Positions 25,405 to 34,670 of a DNA stretch of 64,000 nt are shown here, piece after piece; the first letter of the stretch is position 1, and every line of letters begins with the position of its first letter. The notes under the pieces were generated by a model that ran no database searches, was not told the DNA's origin, and saw nothing but the letters and a program-made list of their open reading frames with translations. Made by a program: the position numbers and the translations under genes. This stretch comes from Hanstruepera ponticola (GTDB taxonomy: Bacteria; Bacteroidota; Bacteroidia; Flavobacteriales; Flavobacteriaceae), in assembly GCF_012931685.1 (NCBI RefSeq), contig NZ_JABANC010000001.1:682001-746000 (forward strand). Direction: 5' to 3'.

Positions 25405-27042
25405 TTAATTTAAGTAATTTTTATATGTAGAAGGGCTGGATAAAATTTCAGATGCTTTTTTAATTTCTAAATTATGTTCTCTGTAGAATTCGTACAAACC
25501 TTCCCTGTAAACAAAACGTTTTACTATTTCATCAGTTAATAACGCAAGAATTTCTTCTTTATTTTCGTTAATTGCTAATTCTTTAGAGTTATTAAGCTTG
25601 GAAACAAGGGCATTGTAATCGGTTTCAATATTATCATCCAAATCTTCTTTTACAGCTTTTTCTAATACTTTAGAAAGTGCTTTTTCTGTTTCAGTAACAA
25701 ATGTGAAATCATTTGTTTTTAAGAAGTTTTTAAAGTCATTGAAATCTGCTGTTGTTAATTTAAAATTGTGAATATCTGTATTGGGATGTTTGTAATAATA
25801 ATCAGTAGCAAAATCAAAAATCAAAAAATCATTTTGAATGGCTTTTGTGATGGCTGAATTTTTAGTTTCTGCTAATGCTTCATCTGGGAAAACACCACCA
25901 CCATCAAATACTTTTCTACCGTTTTTAGTTTTAAATTCATTGTATCTATCTTTTTCAATGCGCACAGCGTTTCCTTTATCATCACGGTTCCAGTAGTCAA
26001 GAGCTTGAATACAACGACCAGATGGAGTATAGTATCTAGAAATAGTAATTTTTAATTGTGTTCCATAGGTAAGAGGCTTTGGCCTTTGTACCAAACCTTT
26101 ACCAAAGCTTCTAGATCCTACTATAACTGCGCGATCCAAATCTTGAAGTGCGCCAGACACTATTTCACTTGCCGAGGCACTCGTACCATTAATAAGCACA
26201 ATGAGAGGTATTTCAGTATCTATTGGATCATTTTGTGTGTAATAAGACCGATTGAATTTTTTAACTTTTGATTTGGTTGAAACTACTAGTTGACCTTTAG
26301 GAACAAATAGGTTGACAATTTTAACAGCCTCAAGCAAAAGCCCTCCTGGATTACCTCTTAAATCTAGAATAATATTTTCAGCACCTTGAGCTTTTAAGTC
26401 TTTTACAGCATATCCTGTTTGAGATGAAGCTTTATTATTAAACTTATCTAAAACAATATAACCGGTTTTATCATCAATCATAGAAAAATGTGGAACAGCA
26501 TCTATTTCAACTTCAGAACGCATAATGTCTGCGTTGTATTCCTTGCCTTGTCTTAAATACGTAACAGTTACTTTGGTACTAGAAGAGCCTTTTAATAAAT
26601 CACCAGCATCTTCTTTATAATTTGCCAATACAGTGTTACCTATTTTTATAATTTCATCACCAGCTTTTAAACCTGCTTTGTCTGCAGGATAGTCTTTGTA
26701 AGGCTCTATAATCACTAACTTGTCCTTCATAGTCCTTACATTGGCTCCTATGCCAGTATAATCTCCTGTACGTCTTATTTTTTCAGCTTCTACGTCTTGT
26801 TCATTGTAAAACTGTGTGTAAGGATCCAAATCGCTCAACATACTTTTAATGGCAGTATCCATGAGCTGGGCTGGGTTTGTATCATCAACATAGTTCATAT
26901 TGACCTCTTTGTACAAGGTGGTAAATATTTCTATTTGCTTGGCTATTTCAAAAAAATCGTTTTGAAATGCCGTACTGGATATGAATATTATAAGAGCGCA
27001 AAAAGGGATAATAATGCGCTTTTTTAGTAGTTTTTTCATCAT
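25405..27042 (-). CDS. S41-family C-terminal processing peptidase
   Basis: 545 residues with a signal peptide, a PDZ domain around residues 95-180 (GIGANVRTMKDKLVIIEPY and DKAGLKAGDEIIKIGN) and the S41 catalytic core. The core has LILDLRGNPGG-like ENIILDLRGNPGGLLLEAV, the serine in NGTSASASEIVSGAL and the lysine in GSRSFGKGLVQ. Tsp/CtpA-type proteases degrade or process envelope proteins. It starts at ATG 27042, overlapping the rnpA stop by one base (TGATG), so the two are translationally coupled. Confidence 0.94.
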   Translation of the reverse strand: MMKKLLKKRIIIPFCALIIFISSTAFQNDFFEIAKQIEIFTTLYKEVNMNYVDDTNPAQLMDTAIKSMLSDLDPYTQFYNEQDVEAEKIRRTGDYTGIGANVRTMKDKLVIIEPYKDYPADKAGLKAGDEIIKIGNTVLANYKEDAGDLLKGSSSTKVTVTYLRQGKEYNADIMRSEVEIDAVPHFSMIDDKTGYIVLDKFNNKASSQTGYAVKDLKAQGAENIILDLRGNPGGLLLEAVKIVNLFVPKGQLVVSTKSKVKKFNRSYYTQNDPIDTEIPLIVLINGTSASASEIVSGALQDLDRAVIVGSRSFGKGLVQRPKPLTYGTQLKITISRYYTPSGRCIQALDYWNRDDKGNAVRIEKDRYNEFKTKNGRKVFDGGGVFPDEALAETKNSAITKAIQNDFLIFDFATDYYYKHPNTDIHNFKLTTADFNDFKNFLKTNDFTFVTETEKALSKVLEKAVKEDLDDNIETDYNALVSKLNNSKELAINENKEEILALLTDEIVKRFVYREGLYEFYREHNLEIKKASEILSSPSTYKNYLN

Positions 27043-27422
27043 CAATTACTTTTAGATTCTTTATCTACAAATTTTTCAAACAGTTTATTCATTGGCTGTT
27101 CGAGTTCTGCATAAGTAGGTATATGTTTACCAATGTACAAAATCATTAACGCATATTGTGTTGTAATGTTGTTAAAATAATTGGTTTTGTTCAATCGGTA
27201 AACCTCACGCATAAGTCGCTTAATCCTATTTCTATCAACAGCTTTTTTAAAGTGTTTTTTTGAAACCGAAACACCAGTTTTTGCAAAGACATTTTCGTTA
27301 AAATTGGTTTTTAAATATACTAATCGTAGCGGATATGACGAAACAGACTGTCCATCAGTAAACAGTTGTTCAATGAGTTTTTTGCTTTTAAGCTTATCTT
27401 TCTTGGAATAAGTTGCCTTCAT
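27042..27422 (-). CDS. rnpA: ribonuclease P protein component
   Basis: 126 residues with the RnpA core RNRIKRLMREVYRL (the RNR motif) and the preceding VSVSKKHFKKAVDRN. It binds the catalytic RNA of RNase P, which matures tRNA 5' ends. Unlike many bacteria, rpmH is not its neighbour; it heads a two-gene unit with the S41 peptidase. A 7/8 promoter-like TATTTTCG lies about 18 bp upstream. Confidence 0.96.
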   Translation of the reverse strand: MKATYSKKDKLKSKKLIEQLFTDGQSVSSYPLRLVYLKTNFNENVFAKTGVSVSKKHFKKAVDRNRIKRLMREVYRLNKTNYFNNITTQYALMILYIGKHIPTYAELEQPMNKLFEKFVDKESKSN

Positions 27423-27553
27423 TTAATGCTATCTAATTGCGAAAATAGTAATTACAATTCATTGAAAGTCTATTTTCAGTATGACATAAATCATATTTTT
27501 TGAAAGCTCTTCACTGTAACTTACATAACTATTATAAGTAAATTTTTTTAGGT

Positions 27554-29404
27554 ATGGGTAATTTAAATGTAACACGATTGATTTCAAAAGAAGAGAAAGC
27601 AGCATTTATTCATCAATTAACACGAGATATTGAAGCGCTTGAAATCATGCTAAATAAGGGTTTAATAGAAAAAGAACCCATAAGAATAGGAGCGGAGCAA
27701 GAGTTTTGTATCGTAAATAATGATTTTTATCCTAATGACAACTCTATAGCTTTATTGAATGACATAAACGATGAGCATTTTACGACTGAAATTGGTAATT
27801 ATAATCTTGAAATTAATTCTGATCCGTTAGAATTAAAAGCAGATTGCTTTTCGCAATTGCACAAACAGCTTTCCAAACTTCTTGATAAAGCCAAAATAGT
27901 TTGCAATGCGCATAACACTAAAATTATTCTCACAGGTATTTTACCAACCTTATCACTTAAGTATATTTCAGATGATAATATGACTAAAATTCAACGCTAT
28001 AAAGTGCTGAATGAAGCAATTAAAGATTCAAGAAAACAAGATTTTAGTATTCATATCAAGGGTGTAGATGAGTTGAATTTATTACACAATTCGGTGATGT
28101 TAGAGGCTTGTAACACCAGTTTTCAGGCTCATTTACAAATTCATCCTGATCGGTTTATAGATGATTATAATTGGGCTCAAGCCATTGCTGGTCCTGTTTT
28201 AGGTATTTGTACCAACTCACCTTTATTATTCGGAAAAGAGCTTTGGAATGAAACACGTATTGCTCTATTTACTCAAAGTGTTGATACACGAGCGAATTCA
28301 TTTATTTTGAATGAGAAACAGTCTCGTGTAAGCTTTGGAGCTAACTGGGAAACGGGATCTGTTGTAGATATTTTCAGAGATAGTGTTTCACGATTTAGAA
28401 GCCTAGTAACCGCAGAGTATGACAAAGATAGTGTTGATATGGTGGAATCTGGTGAGATTCCAAAATTAAAAGCCTTAAGTCTTCACAATGGGACAGTCTA
28501 TAGGTGGAATCGTGTATGTTATGGTGTGGGAGGAGGAAAACCACATCTTCGTATTGAAAACCGTTATATTCCTTCAGGACCCACGTTAACTGATGAAATT
28601 GCCAATATGATGTTTTGGGTTGGTTTGATGCTTGGTAAACCAAAAGCGTTTGAAAACATTCACGAAAAATGGGATTTTAAAGATGTTAAAACTAACTTTT
28701 TTAATGCGGCCAGATATGGTATGGGCACTCAATTTATATGGAACGGAGAGTATGTTTCAAGTCAGAATTTATTACTTGATCACTTACTACCTATGGCATA
28801 TAAAGGCCTGTATAAAGCAGACATTTCACCGAGAGATGCTGAAAAGTATTTAACAATAATTGAAAATCGAATAAAATCTAATTGTGGTTCTCAATGGTTG
28901 GTAAAAAGCTACCGAAATTTACAGGAAAACCATAAACCATATACTGCTGCCCAAATTTTGGTAGCTAATTTATACAATAAACAAGAACAAGATTATCCAG
29001 TTGGAAGTTGGAGTGTTTTAAATGGTCATGAGTCATTAGGTTTTGAAGCTGAAAAAACTGTTAAGCATCATATGAGTACTAAAATATTCTCGGTTGAGAA
29101 AGATGACAGCCTTAAACTGGTTTTAAATATCATGAAATGGAAGAACATTCATCATATGCCAGTGATTAATAATGATTTGAGTTTAGTAGGCTTATTATCC
29201 TGGAACGATGTTTCAAGATATATTGATAATGTAAATATTAGCAACATTTCAATTGAAGAGGTTATGCATAAAAACCTTATAACAACTAACGAGTGGATGC
29301 CCATATCAGAGGCAAAAGCTCTAATGGATAAACATGAAATACATAGTCTTCCTGTACTTAAAAATGATAAATTAATTGGAATTATAACTTCAAAAGATAT
29401 ATAA
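27554..29404 (+). CDS. GCS2-like (glutamate-cysteine ligase family) enzyme with C-terminal CBS pair
   Basis: 616 residues. The first about 470 residues resemble the GCS2 family of carboxylate-amine ligases: IRIGAEQEFCIVNNDFYPN, then FTTEIGNYNLEINSDPLELK, and RIENRYIPSGPTLTDEIAN, where RxE.R is expected in the active site. The last about 130 residues form two CBS motifs (VEKDDSLKLVLNIMKWKN, then MHKNLITTNEWMPISEAK), which in other proteins bind adenine nucleotides and could gate activity. The gene ends four bases before an aspartoacylase-family gene, so the pair is almost certainly an operon. The substrate is unknown; true glutathione synthesis is not supported. Confidence 0.8.
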   Translation: MGNLNVTRLISKEEKAAFIHQLTRDIEALEIMLNKGLIEKEPIRIGAEQEFCIVNNDFYPNDNSIALLNDINDEHFTTEIGNYNLEINSDPLELKADCFSQLHKQLSKLLDKAKIVCNAHNTKIILTGILPTLSLKYISDDNMTKIQRYKVLNEAIKDSRKQDFSIHIKGVDELNLLHNSVMLEACNTSFQAHLQIHPDRFIDDYNWAQAIAGPVLGICTNSPLLFGKELWNETRIALFTQSVDTRANSFILNEKQSRVSFGANWETGSVVDIFRDSVSRFRSLVTAEYDKDSVDMVESGEIPKLKALSLHNGTVYRWNRVCYGVGGGKPHLRIENRYIPSGPTLTDEIANMMFWVGLMLGKPKAFENIHEKWDFKDVKTNFFNAARYGMGTQFIWNGEYVSSQNLLLDHLLPMAYKGLYKADISPRDAEKYLTIIENRIKSNCGSQWLVKSYRNLQENHKPYTAAQILVANLYNKQEQDYPVGSWSVLNGHESLGFEAEKTVKHHMSTKIFSVEKDDSLKLVLNIMKWKNIHHMPVINNDLSLVGLLSWNDVSRYIDNVNISNISIEEVMHKNLITTNEWMPISEAKALMDKHEIHSLPVLKNDKLIGIITSKDI

Positions 29405-29408
29405 ATAC

Positions 29409-30599
29409 ATGGTTGAGGTTAGTAGTCCAGCACTTAAAGAAATTATAAAAACACATCGTATAATCGGAAAGATTAAAGGCATTATAGATGGCCCTACCGT
29501 AGTTTTTTTTGGAGGAATTCATGGAAATGAAACTGCTGGTGTATTTGCCTTAAACCATGTTTTTAATCAAATTAACCCGAAAGATGTTTTAGGGACAATC
29601 TTTGCTATAACTGGAAATATTCAAGCCTTAAAACAAAATAAACGCTACATAAACGAAGACTTAAATAGACTCTGGTTTGAAGAACGTATTAATAGTATAA
29701 AAAAGAAAACTAATTTAAATTATGAGGAAAAAGAGTTAATTGATTTGTACCATCTCATTCACAACATTATTGAAACTGAATCTGGACCATTTTATTTTAT
29801 TGATTTTCATACAACCTCTAGTAAAACCATTCCATTTATAACTATAAACGATGCCTTAATAAATAGAAAATTCTCAATGCTTTTTCCGGTACCAATCGTC
29901 TTAGGAATTGAGGAGTATCTAGAGGGACCCCTTTTAAGTTATGTTAACCAATTAGGTTATGTTTCTTTAGGTTTTGAATCTGGACAACATAATGACAATG
30001 ACGCTGTGATAAACAGTCAATCTTTTATTTATTTAGCACTTCTTTTTACAAAGGCTATAAAATCTGATGCAGATTTGGATTTTCAGGCGCATTATAAGCA
30101 ATTACTTGAGCAATGTCATAATATTCAAGATGCTTTTGAGATAAATTATTTACACCGTATAAAACCAGAAGATAATTTTAAAATGGTTGAAGGTTTTAAG
30201 AGTTTTGAAAAAATAAGAAAAGAAACGGTTTTAGCAACTGACGTAAACGGCAAAATCACCCCAAAACAACGTGGTAGAATTTTCATGCCATTATATCAAA
30301 AAATTGGTGCAGAAGGCTTTTTTATAATAAAACCTATAAAACCATTCTTCTTAAAATTATCTGAGTTTTTAAGACGTGTAAAATTTGATAATTTTTTAGT
30401 GATTTTACCTGGCGTTTCTTGGGAAAGCAAACATAAACAGGTTTTACTTGTGAATCTAAAAATAGCAAGGTTTTTAGCGAAATCGTTTTTTCATTTGTTG
30501 GGTTATAGAACTCAAAAAATAGATGCCACACATTTAAGACTCTCAAGCCGAGAATGGGCTTCAAAAAACATAATGTATAAGAATGAAGACTGGTACTAA
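29409..30599 (+). CDS. succinylglutamate desuccinylase/aspartoacylase-family hydrolase
   Basis: 396 residues of the M14-like AstE/ASPA family. Predicted zinc ligands are H38 and E41 (GGIHGNETAG) and H134 (IDFHTTSS). The substrate-binding DLNR motif is at residues 84-87, and the catalytic glutamate probably sits in GFESGQHND. These enzymes hydrolyse N-acyl amino acids (N-acetylaspartate, N-succinylglutamate). The C-terminal about 150 residues extend past the core. It follows the GCS2-CBS gene with a four-base gap. Which N-acyl compound is cleaved cannot be told. Confidence 0.85.
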   Translation: MVEVSSPALKEIIKTHRIIGKIKGIIDGPTVVFFGGIHGNETAGVFALNHVFNQINPKDVLGTIFAITGNIQALKQNKRYINEDLNRLWFEERINSIKKKTNLNYEEKELIDLYHLIHNIIETESGPFYFIDFHTTSSKTIPFITINDALINRKFSMLFPVPIVLGIEEYLEGPLLSYVNQLGYVSLGFESGQHNDNDAVINSQSFIYLALLFTKAIKSDADLDFQAHYKQLLEQCHNIQDAFEINYLHRIKPEDNFKMVEGFKSFEKIRKETVLATDVNGKITPKQRGRIFMPLYQKIGAEGFFIIKPIKPFFLKLSEFLRRVKFDNFLVILPGVSWESKHKQVLLVNLKIARFLAKSFFHLLGYRTQKIDATHLRLSSREWASKNIMYKNEDWY

Positions 30600-30602
30600 A
30601 AA

Positions 30603-30631
30603 AAAGCCACTCGTTAAAGTGGCTTTATAGA
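30603..30631 (-). terminator. terminator overlapping the end of the minus-strand DUF922-like gene
   Basis: AAAGCCACT at 30603-30611 pairs with AGTGGCTTT at 30618-30626. On the minus strand it is followed by seven T, while on the plus strand the T-tract is short. The right arm encodes the last codons (I-K-P-L) of the minus-strand gene, whose stop lies in the loop. Confidence 0.75.
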
Positions 30632-31189
30632 ATATTGTTGAAGTTTTTCTAGCTCCTCATATATTTTGACTCGCCATTTATCTAGCGCTGCTTTAGATTC
30701 CCAACCACTATTAGTAGCTTTTCTGAATTCAGATTGATATTCTTTACACGCTCTTAATAAAAAGTTATATTCATATTGATAAGCTGAAAAGCGCTTCTCT
30801 TTAGAAATCTTCAATTCATCAAACTTCTGTCTTATTTTTCGAGCATATAATTCTGCGATATCAAATGTTAGTTGTTCATATTCTAATAAGTCAGACTCAT
30901 AATCAGGATGAAAATGCGATTGATTCATATGAAACTCCGCTACCACAGTCAAATGCTTGTAACCTTGAATATAGTCATTCCTATCAACGATAACTTCTGA
31001 AGGATAAAATTCAATTTTGTAGGCCGTAAATGAATAACTATCACTATCATCCCTAGCTTTCTGAAAATCTTCAACTCGAAGTTTATAATCCTCTTGCCAT
31101 TGGAGCACATTTTCACTATTAACTGTTTTGTCTTGAGAAAAACATGCTTGAGTAGAAAAAATTAATACCAATAAAAAAACTAACCGCAC
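30614..31189 (-). CDS. secreted DUF922-like (degenerate zincin) protein
   Basis: 191 residues with a signal peptide (MRLVFLLVLIFSTQACFSQ). The arrangement ECL-W-rich start, then LLEYEQLTFDIAELYARKIRQ, resembles Bacteroidota DUF922-type proteins, where I expect a HEQxHFD zincin motif. Here the motif reads YEQLTFD, so both histidines are replaced. It may have lost metal catalysis. It begins with a GTG at 31189 that overlaps the upstream stop codon (TAGTG), so translation is coupled to the M1 peptidase gene. Family identity is tentative. Confidence 0.55.
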   Translation of the reverse strand: MRLVFLLVLIFSTQACFSQDKTVNSENVLQWQEDYKLRVEDFQKARDDSDSYSFTAYKIEFYPSEVIVDRNDYIQGYKHLTVVAEFHMNQSHFHPDYESDLLEYEQLTFDIAELYARKIRQKFDELKISKEKRFSAYQYEYNFLLRACKEYQSEFRKATNSGWESKAALDKWRVKIYEELEKLQQYSIKPL

Positions 31190-32985
31190 TACTTTTCTAA
31201 TAAATTGTTCTCACGATTAACATCCGCCATACCTTGTTTAGGGTCTATATTAACTGATTTTACAGTTTTTGATGCTTCAAATGAATAATTAGGATTCGCC
31301 CAGGCCCAGTCTGCAATAATGGTTGCTGAAGTTGGCTTCTCACCACGCATCATTTGCAAAGGGATATAATAGTCTTCGGTCGTGCCATCAGTATATGTTA
31401 CTGTTACATCTAAAGGCATTGGCATTAATCCTATACGCTCTAAATTAATGGTTTTATCTTCAACACTTTTTACACCATAATCAATTGTATTTGTGGTTTG
31501 AGTAAAATCTATTAGATACCAATCCAATTCAAAGTCTGTTACCTTTTCAGCAGATCGGATAATATCAATTGGTCTTGGGTGTTTAAAAGCAAAATCATTA
31601 AAGTACTTTTTAATGGCTTTTTTAAGGTTTTCCTCACCAATAACATACCCTAATTGAGCTAAAAATACTTCACCTTTACTATAAGCCGAAATACCATAGG
31701 CCTGATTAAACTCATAGCGATCAGCGTGCGTAGAAAGCGGTTGTTCCTTACCAGATTTAGCCAGATATAAATAACCTCTATAAGCGTTAACTGTTGGGTT
31801 TTCTTTACCTTCATCCATAACTTCATTCATTGCATAATCGCTAATGTAGCTTGTAAACCCTTCGTCCATCCATTCATGTTTTGCTTCATTTGTGGCTAAC
31901 AGAAATTGAAACCACGTGTGAGCCAACTCATGAGCAGTTACTCCAACCAGACTTCCAAATGAGCGATTACCAGTAATAAGTGTACACATGGCATACTCCA
32001 TACCGCCATCACCACCTTGAATTACGGAATATTGATCATAAGGGTACTTACCAATATGCTCGCTGAAATACTGCATCAACTCTACTGTTTTTGGTTGAAG
32101 CTTTTTCCAACTTTCTTTCTTTTCATCATCCAATGTACTCTTGTAGTAAAAATTGAGCATTGGACCATTTGGAACTTGCATAGTATCGTGAATGTACTCT
32201 GGATCTGCAGCCCATGTAAAGTCATGAACTTTAGGCGCTACAAAATGCAATGTTTTTTTATCACCTTTTGTTTTTATATCATCTTGCAAGTATCCAGTCC
32301 CTCCAACAACATAATCTTTGTCGATAGTTAGTTTGACATCAAAGTCACCCCAAACACCATGAAATTCACGACCTATATAAGGATCTGCATGCCAGCCTTC
32401 AAAATCATATTCAGCTAATTTAGGATACCATTGTGTCATTGATAGTGCCACACCTTCAGCATTATTTCTTCCTGAACGACGAATTTGAATAGGGACTTGC
32501 GCATCAAAATCCATATTAAACGTCACAGATTCACCAGACTGAATAGGTTTTGCAAGTTCAACCTCCAGCACTGTTCCAACGGTTTCATATTTTATGGATT
32601 TTCCATTTTGCTTTAATGAATTGACCTTGATAAAGCCAATTTCATTGGGTTGTAGTTTACTGATTCTATCTCCTACACGACCATCAGGATCTGCAATGGT
32701 TCTCGAACGAATATCCATCTCGCTACCAGGCTGAAAAGCATTAAAATATAAATGGTAGTAAACACGATTTAAAACATCTGGAGAATTGTTGGTATAAACC
32801 AAAGTTTGTTTCCCTTTGTATTGATACGACTCCACATCCATATCAATTTCCATTTTATAATCTACATGTTGTTGCCAGTAACAATTATCATTTGAATTTG
32901 TTGGGTTTTGCGCAATGGCTTTATTGCTTGTACCACAAGATAGGATAAGCACAAAGCAGGATGCGATTAAGAATAAATTTTTCAT
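31189..32985 (-). CDS. M1-family metallopeptidase, lipoprotein
   Basis: A protein of about 598 residues. The ATG at 32985 gives a lipoprotein signal ending in LILSC; the longer reading starts with a GTG inside a terminator hairpin (33001-33033). The zinc-binding motif is HELAHTW with the downstream glutamate in KHEWMDEGFTSY, and the aminopeptidase exopeptidase site GGMEYAMCT-like GGDGGMEYAM precedes it. Members of this branch act as extracytoplasmic aminopeptidases. It is coupled to the following small secreted protein (one-base overlap). Confidence 0.93.
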   Translation of the reverse strand: MKNLFLIASCFVLILSCGTSNKAIAQNPTNSNDNCYWQQHVDYKMEIDMDVESYQYKGKQTLVYTNNSPDVLNRVYYHLYFNAFQPGSEMDIRSRTIADPDGRVGDRISKLQPNEIGFIKVNSLKQNGKSIKYETVGTVLEVELAKPIQSGESVTFNMDFDAQVPIQIRRSGRNNAEGVALSMTQWYPKLAEYDFEGWHADPYIGREFHGVWGDFDVKLTIDKDYVVGGTGYLQDDIKTKGDKKTLHFVAPKVHDFTWAADPEYIHDTMQVPNGPMLNFYYKSTLDDEKKESWKKLQPKTVELMQYFSEHIGKYPYDQYSVIQGGDGGMEYAMCTLITGNRSFGSLVGVTAHELAHTWFQFLLATNEAKHEWMDEGFTSYISDYAMNEVMDEGKENPTVNAYRGYLYLAKSGKEQPLSTHADRYEFNQAYGISAYSKGEVFLAQLGYVIGEENLKKAIKKYFNDFAFKHPRPIDIIRSAEKVTDFELDWYLIDFTQTTNTIDYGVKSVEDKTINLERIGLMPMPLDVTVTYTDGTTEDYYIPLQMMRGEKPTSATIIADWAWANPNYSFEASKTVKSVNIDPKQGMADVNRENNLLEK

Positions 32986-33000
32986 TTGATTGAAGTTTAA

Positions 33001-33033
33001 AAAAAATCCTATCACTTTAGGATAGGATTTTTT
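33001..33033. terminator. hairpin terminator after the S8 peptidase gene
   Basis: A 13-bp perfect stem, 33001-33013 with 33021-33033, around a seven-base loop. The arms are A6/T6-ended, so it works in both directions. It lies 17 bp after the S8 peptidase stop (minus strand) and before the M1 peptidase ATG, ending the S8 unit. Confidence 0.9.
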
Positions 33034-33049
33034 AAGATTTTGAATTGTT

Positions 33050-34657
33050 TTATTTCATTTGGCTTGCCATGATTAATGCGTTGTAAGCATTAACCATTTT
33101 AGCTGATTTAGTTAGGTCTCCAAACGGTCTAACATCTTCAGGATTTCCGCCAACAACAACGTTGGTTTTTACAGGTAATCCAGAATCTAAAATAACCTGC
33201 TTCACTTGTTCGGCAGATAACTTTGGATAGTATGATCGAATTAATGCAGCTACACCGGCTACTGCAGGAGCAGCCATGGATGTTCCACCCTTTGTATCGT
33301 ATTCATTTTCTGGAGTTGTAGAATACACTTTGGCTCCTGGAGCAAAAACATCAACATTATACTTTCCATAATTTGAGAATCCTGCAATCATTCCTGAACC
33401 GTATTTTGGTTCTAGCGCTCCAACAGTAATAAAGGTTTTTGAAACTTCAGGACCTGTTCCGATAGCATCGTTTGGATACACATCTTTTTTGTCAATATCA
33501 ATTCCTTCGTTTCCAGCTGCGTTAATGAACAACACATCGTTATCACTAGCATAAGCAATAGCATCACGAACCCAATCACTATGTGGTGAGTAGTACTTCC
33601 CAAAACTTCCGTTTATAATTTGAGCGCCATTATCAACAGCGTAACGTATAGCTAGTGCAATATCTTTATCATATTCATCACCATTTGGAACCGCTCTTAA
33701 GCTCATTATTTTTACATTATTAGCCACGCCATTTGCGCCCAAACCATTGTTGCGTTCTGCGGCAATAATTCCAGCAACGTGTGTCCCGTGACTTTCACCT
33801 TTTTCAGAAGGCATAACGTTGTTGTTTCCATAACCAACATCAGATAAATTATCAGGATCATCACCAGTTGTTCTTCCTTTCAACTCTTTGTTTAAATTGG
33901 CATTTAATTGATCAGTATAATACTCAACGCCTCCTTTTATAGCTTTTAATGCAGCATCAGTATTATCAAAACCATTACCATACATGTTTTGAAGCATCGC
34001 TTTGGCTTGATTTACTGTAGCGTCGTCCGATTTAATAGCCTCAACATCTTCTTTTGAATAGTCTTCTTTCTTTAAATGTTTTGAAACAGTTTCGTCAGCG
34101 CTTTTTACCATTTCATAAATTTGGTCGTAACGTTGTTTATTTGATAAAGCTTCTTGGTATTTCTCTTCGTACTCGGCAACTGCAGCATCATATTGTGGAT
34201 TATTTTTGTCACCTTTAACGATTATACGAACAAATTCTAACTGCTCATCATAGGTGTCTCCTAAAAAGTTCCAACCATGTATATCATCAACATAACCATT
34301 TTTATCATCGTCAATTCCATTTCCTGGAATTTCATCTTCATTGGTCCAGACAACACCATCTAAATCTTCATGTTCGATATCAATACCGGAATCGATAACA
34401 GCTACAATTACTGTTTTTCCTTTTTTATCTTTAATAATTTCAGCATAAGCCTTATCAACACTCATTCCAGGGATGGTGTCAGCAACCAGGTCTAGATGTC
34501 CCCAATTGTGTTTTTCACTTTCGGTTAGCTCTGTTTCTTTTAACGGGACGTTGTCTATATTTTCAACAGGAGTTGATAATACTGCTGACCCACCACCACA
34601 ACTTGTTAAGATTATCGCTGTAAAAGCAATAAAAAAGAAGGATTTAATTAATTTCAT
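33050..34657 (-). CDS. S8-family subtilisin-like serine peptidase, lipoprotein
   Basis: About 535 residues from the ATG at 34657, which gives a lipoprotein signal (MKLIKSFFFIAFTAIILTSC). The catalytic triad is visible: Asp in VIDSGIDIEHEDLDG, His in SHGTHVAGI and Ser in GGTSMAAPAVAG. The first catalytic block is followed by an insertion of about 150 residues (YDEQLEFVRIIVKGDKN through the E/K-rich stretch to NLSDVGYGNN) before the His block, as in other Bacteroidota S8 lipoproteins. It should be a surface or periplasmic protease. It lies immediately downstream of the MBL-fold gene, with 13 bp between. Confidence 0.94.
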   Translation of the reverse strand: MKLIKSFFFIAFTAIILTSCGGGSAVLSTPVENIDNVPLKETELTESEKHNWGHLDLVADTIPGMSVDKAYAEIIKDKKGKTVIVAVIDSGIDIEHEDLDGVVWTNEDEIPGNGIDDDKNGYVDDIHGWNFLGDTYDEQLEFVRIIVKGDKNNPQYDAAVAEYEEKYQEALSNKQRYDQIYEMVKSADETVSKHLKKEDYSKEDVEAIKSDDATVNQAKAMLQNMYGNGFDNTDAALKAIKGGVEYYTDQLNANLNKELKGRTTGDDPDNLSDVGYGNNNVMPSEKGESHGTHVAGIIAAERNNGLGANGVANNVKIMSLRAVPNGDEYDKDIALAIRYAVDNGAQIINGSFGKYYSPHSDWVRDAIAYASDNDVLFINAAGNEGIDIDKKDVYPNDAIGTGPEVSKTFITVGALEPKYGSGMIAGFSNYGKYNVDVFAPGAKVYSTTPENEYDTKGGTSMAAPAVAGVAALIRSYYPKLSAEQVKQVILDSGLPVKTNVVVGGNPEDVRPFGDLTKSAKMVNAYNALIMASQMK

Positions 34658-34670
34658 TGTATAATTTATT

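Noticed and set aside
27554-29404. Annotation as a true glutathione-forming gshA
   Set aside because: The CBS pair, the neighbouring aspartoacylase and the absence of a glutathione synthetase gene nearby do not support that; only family membership can be claimed.
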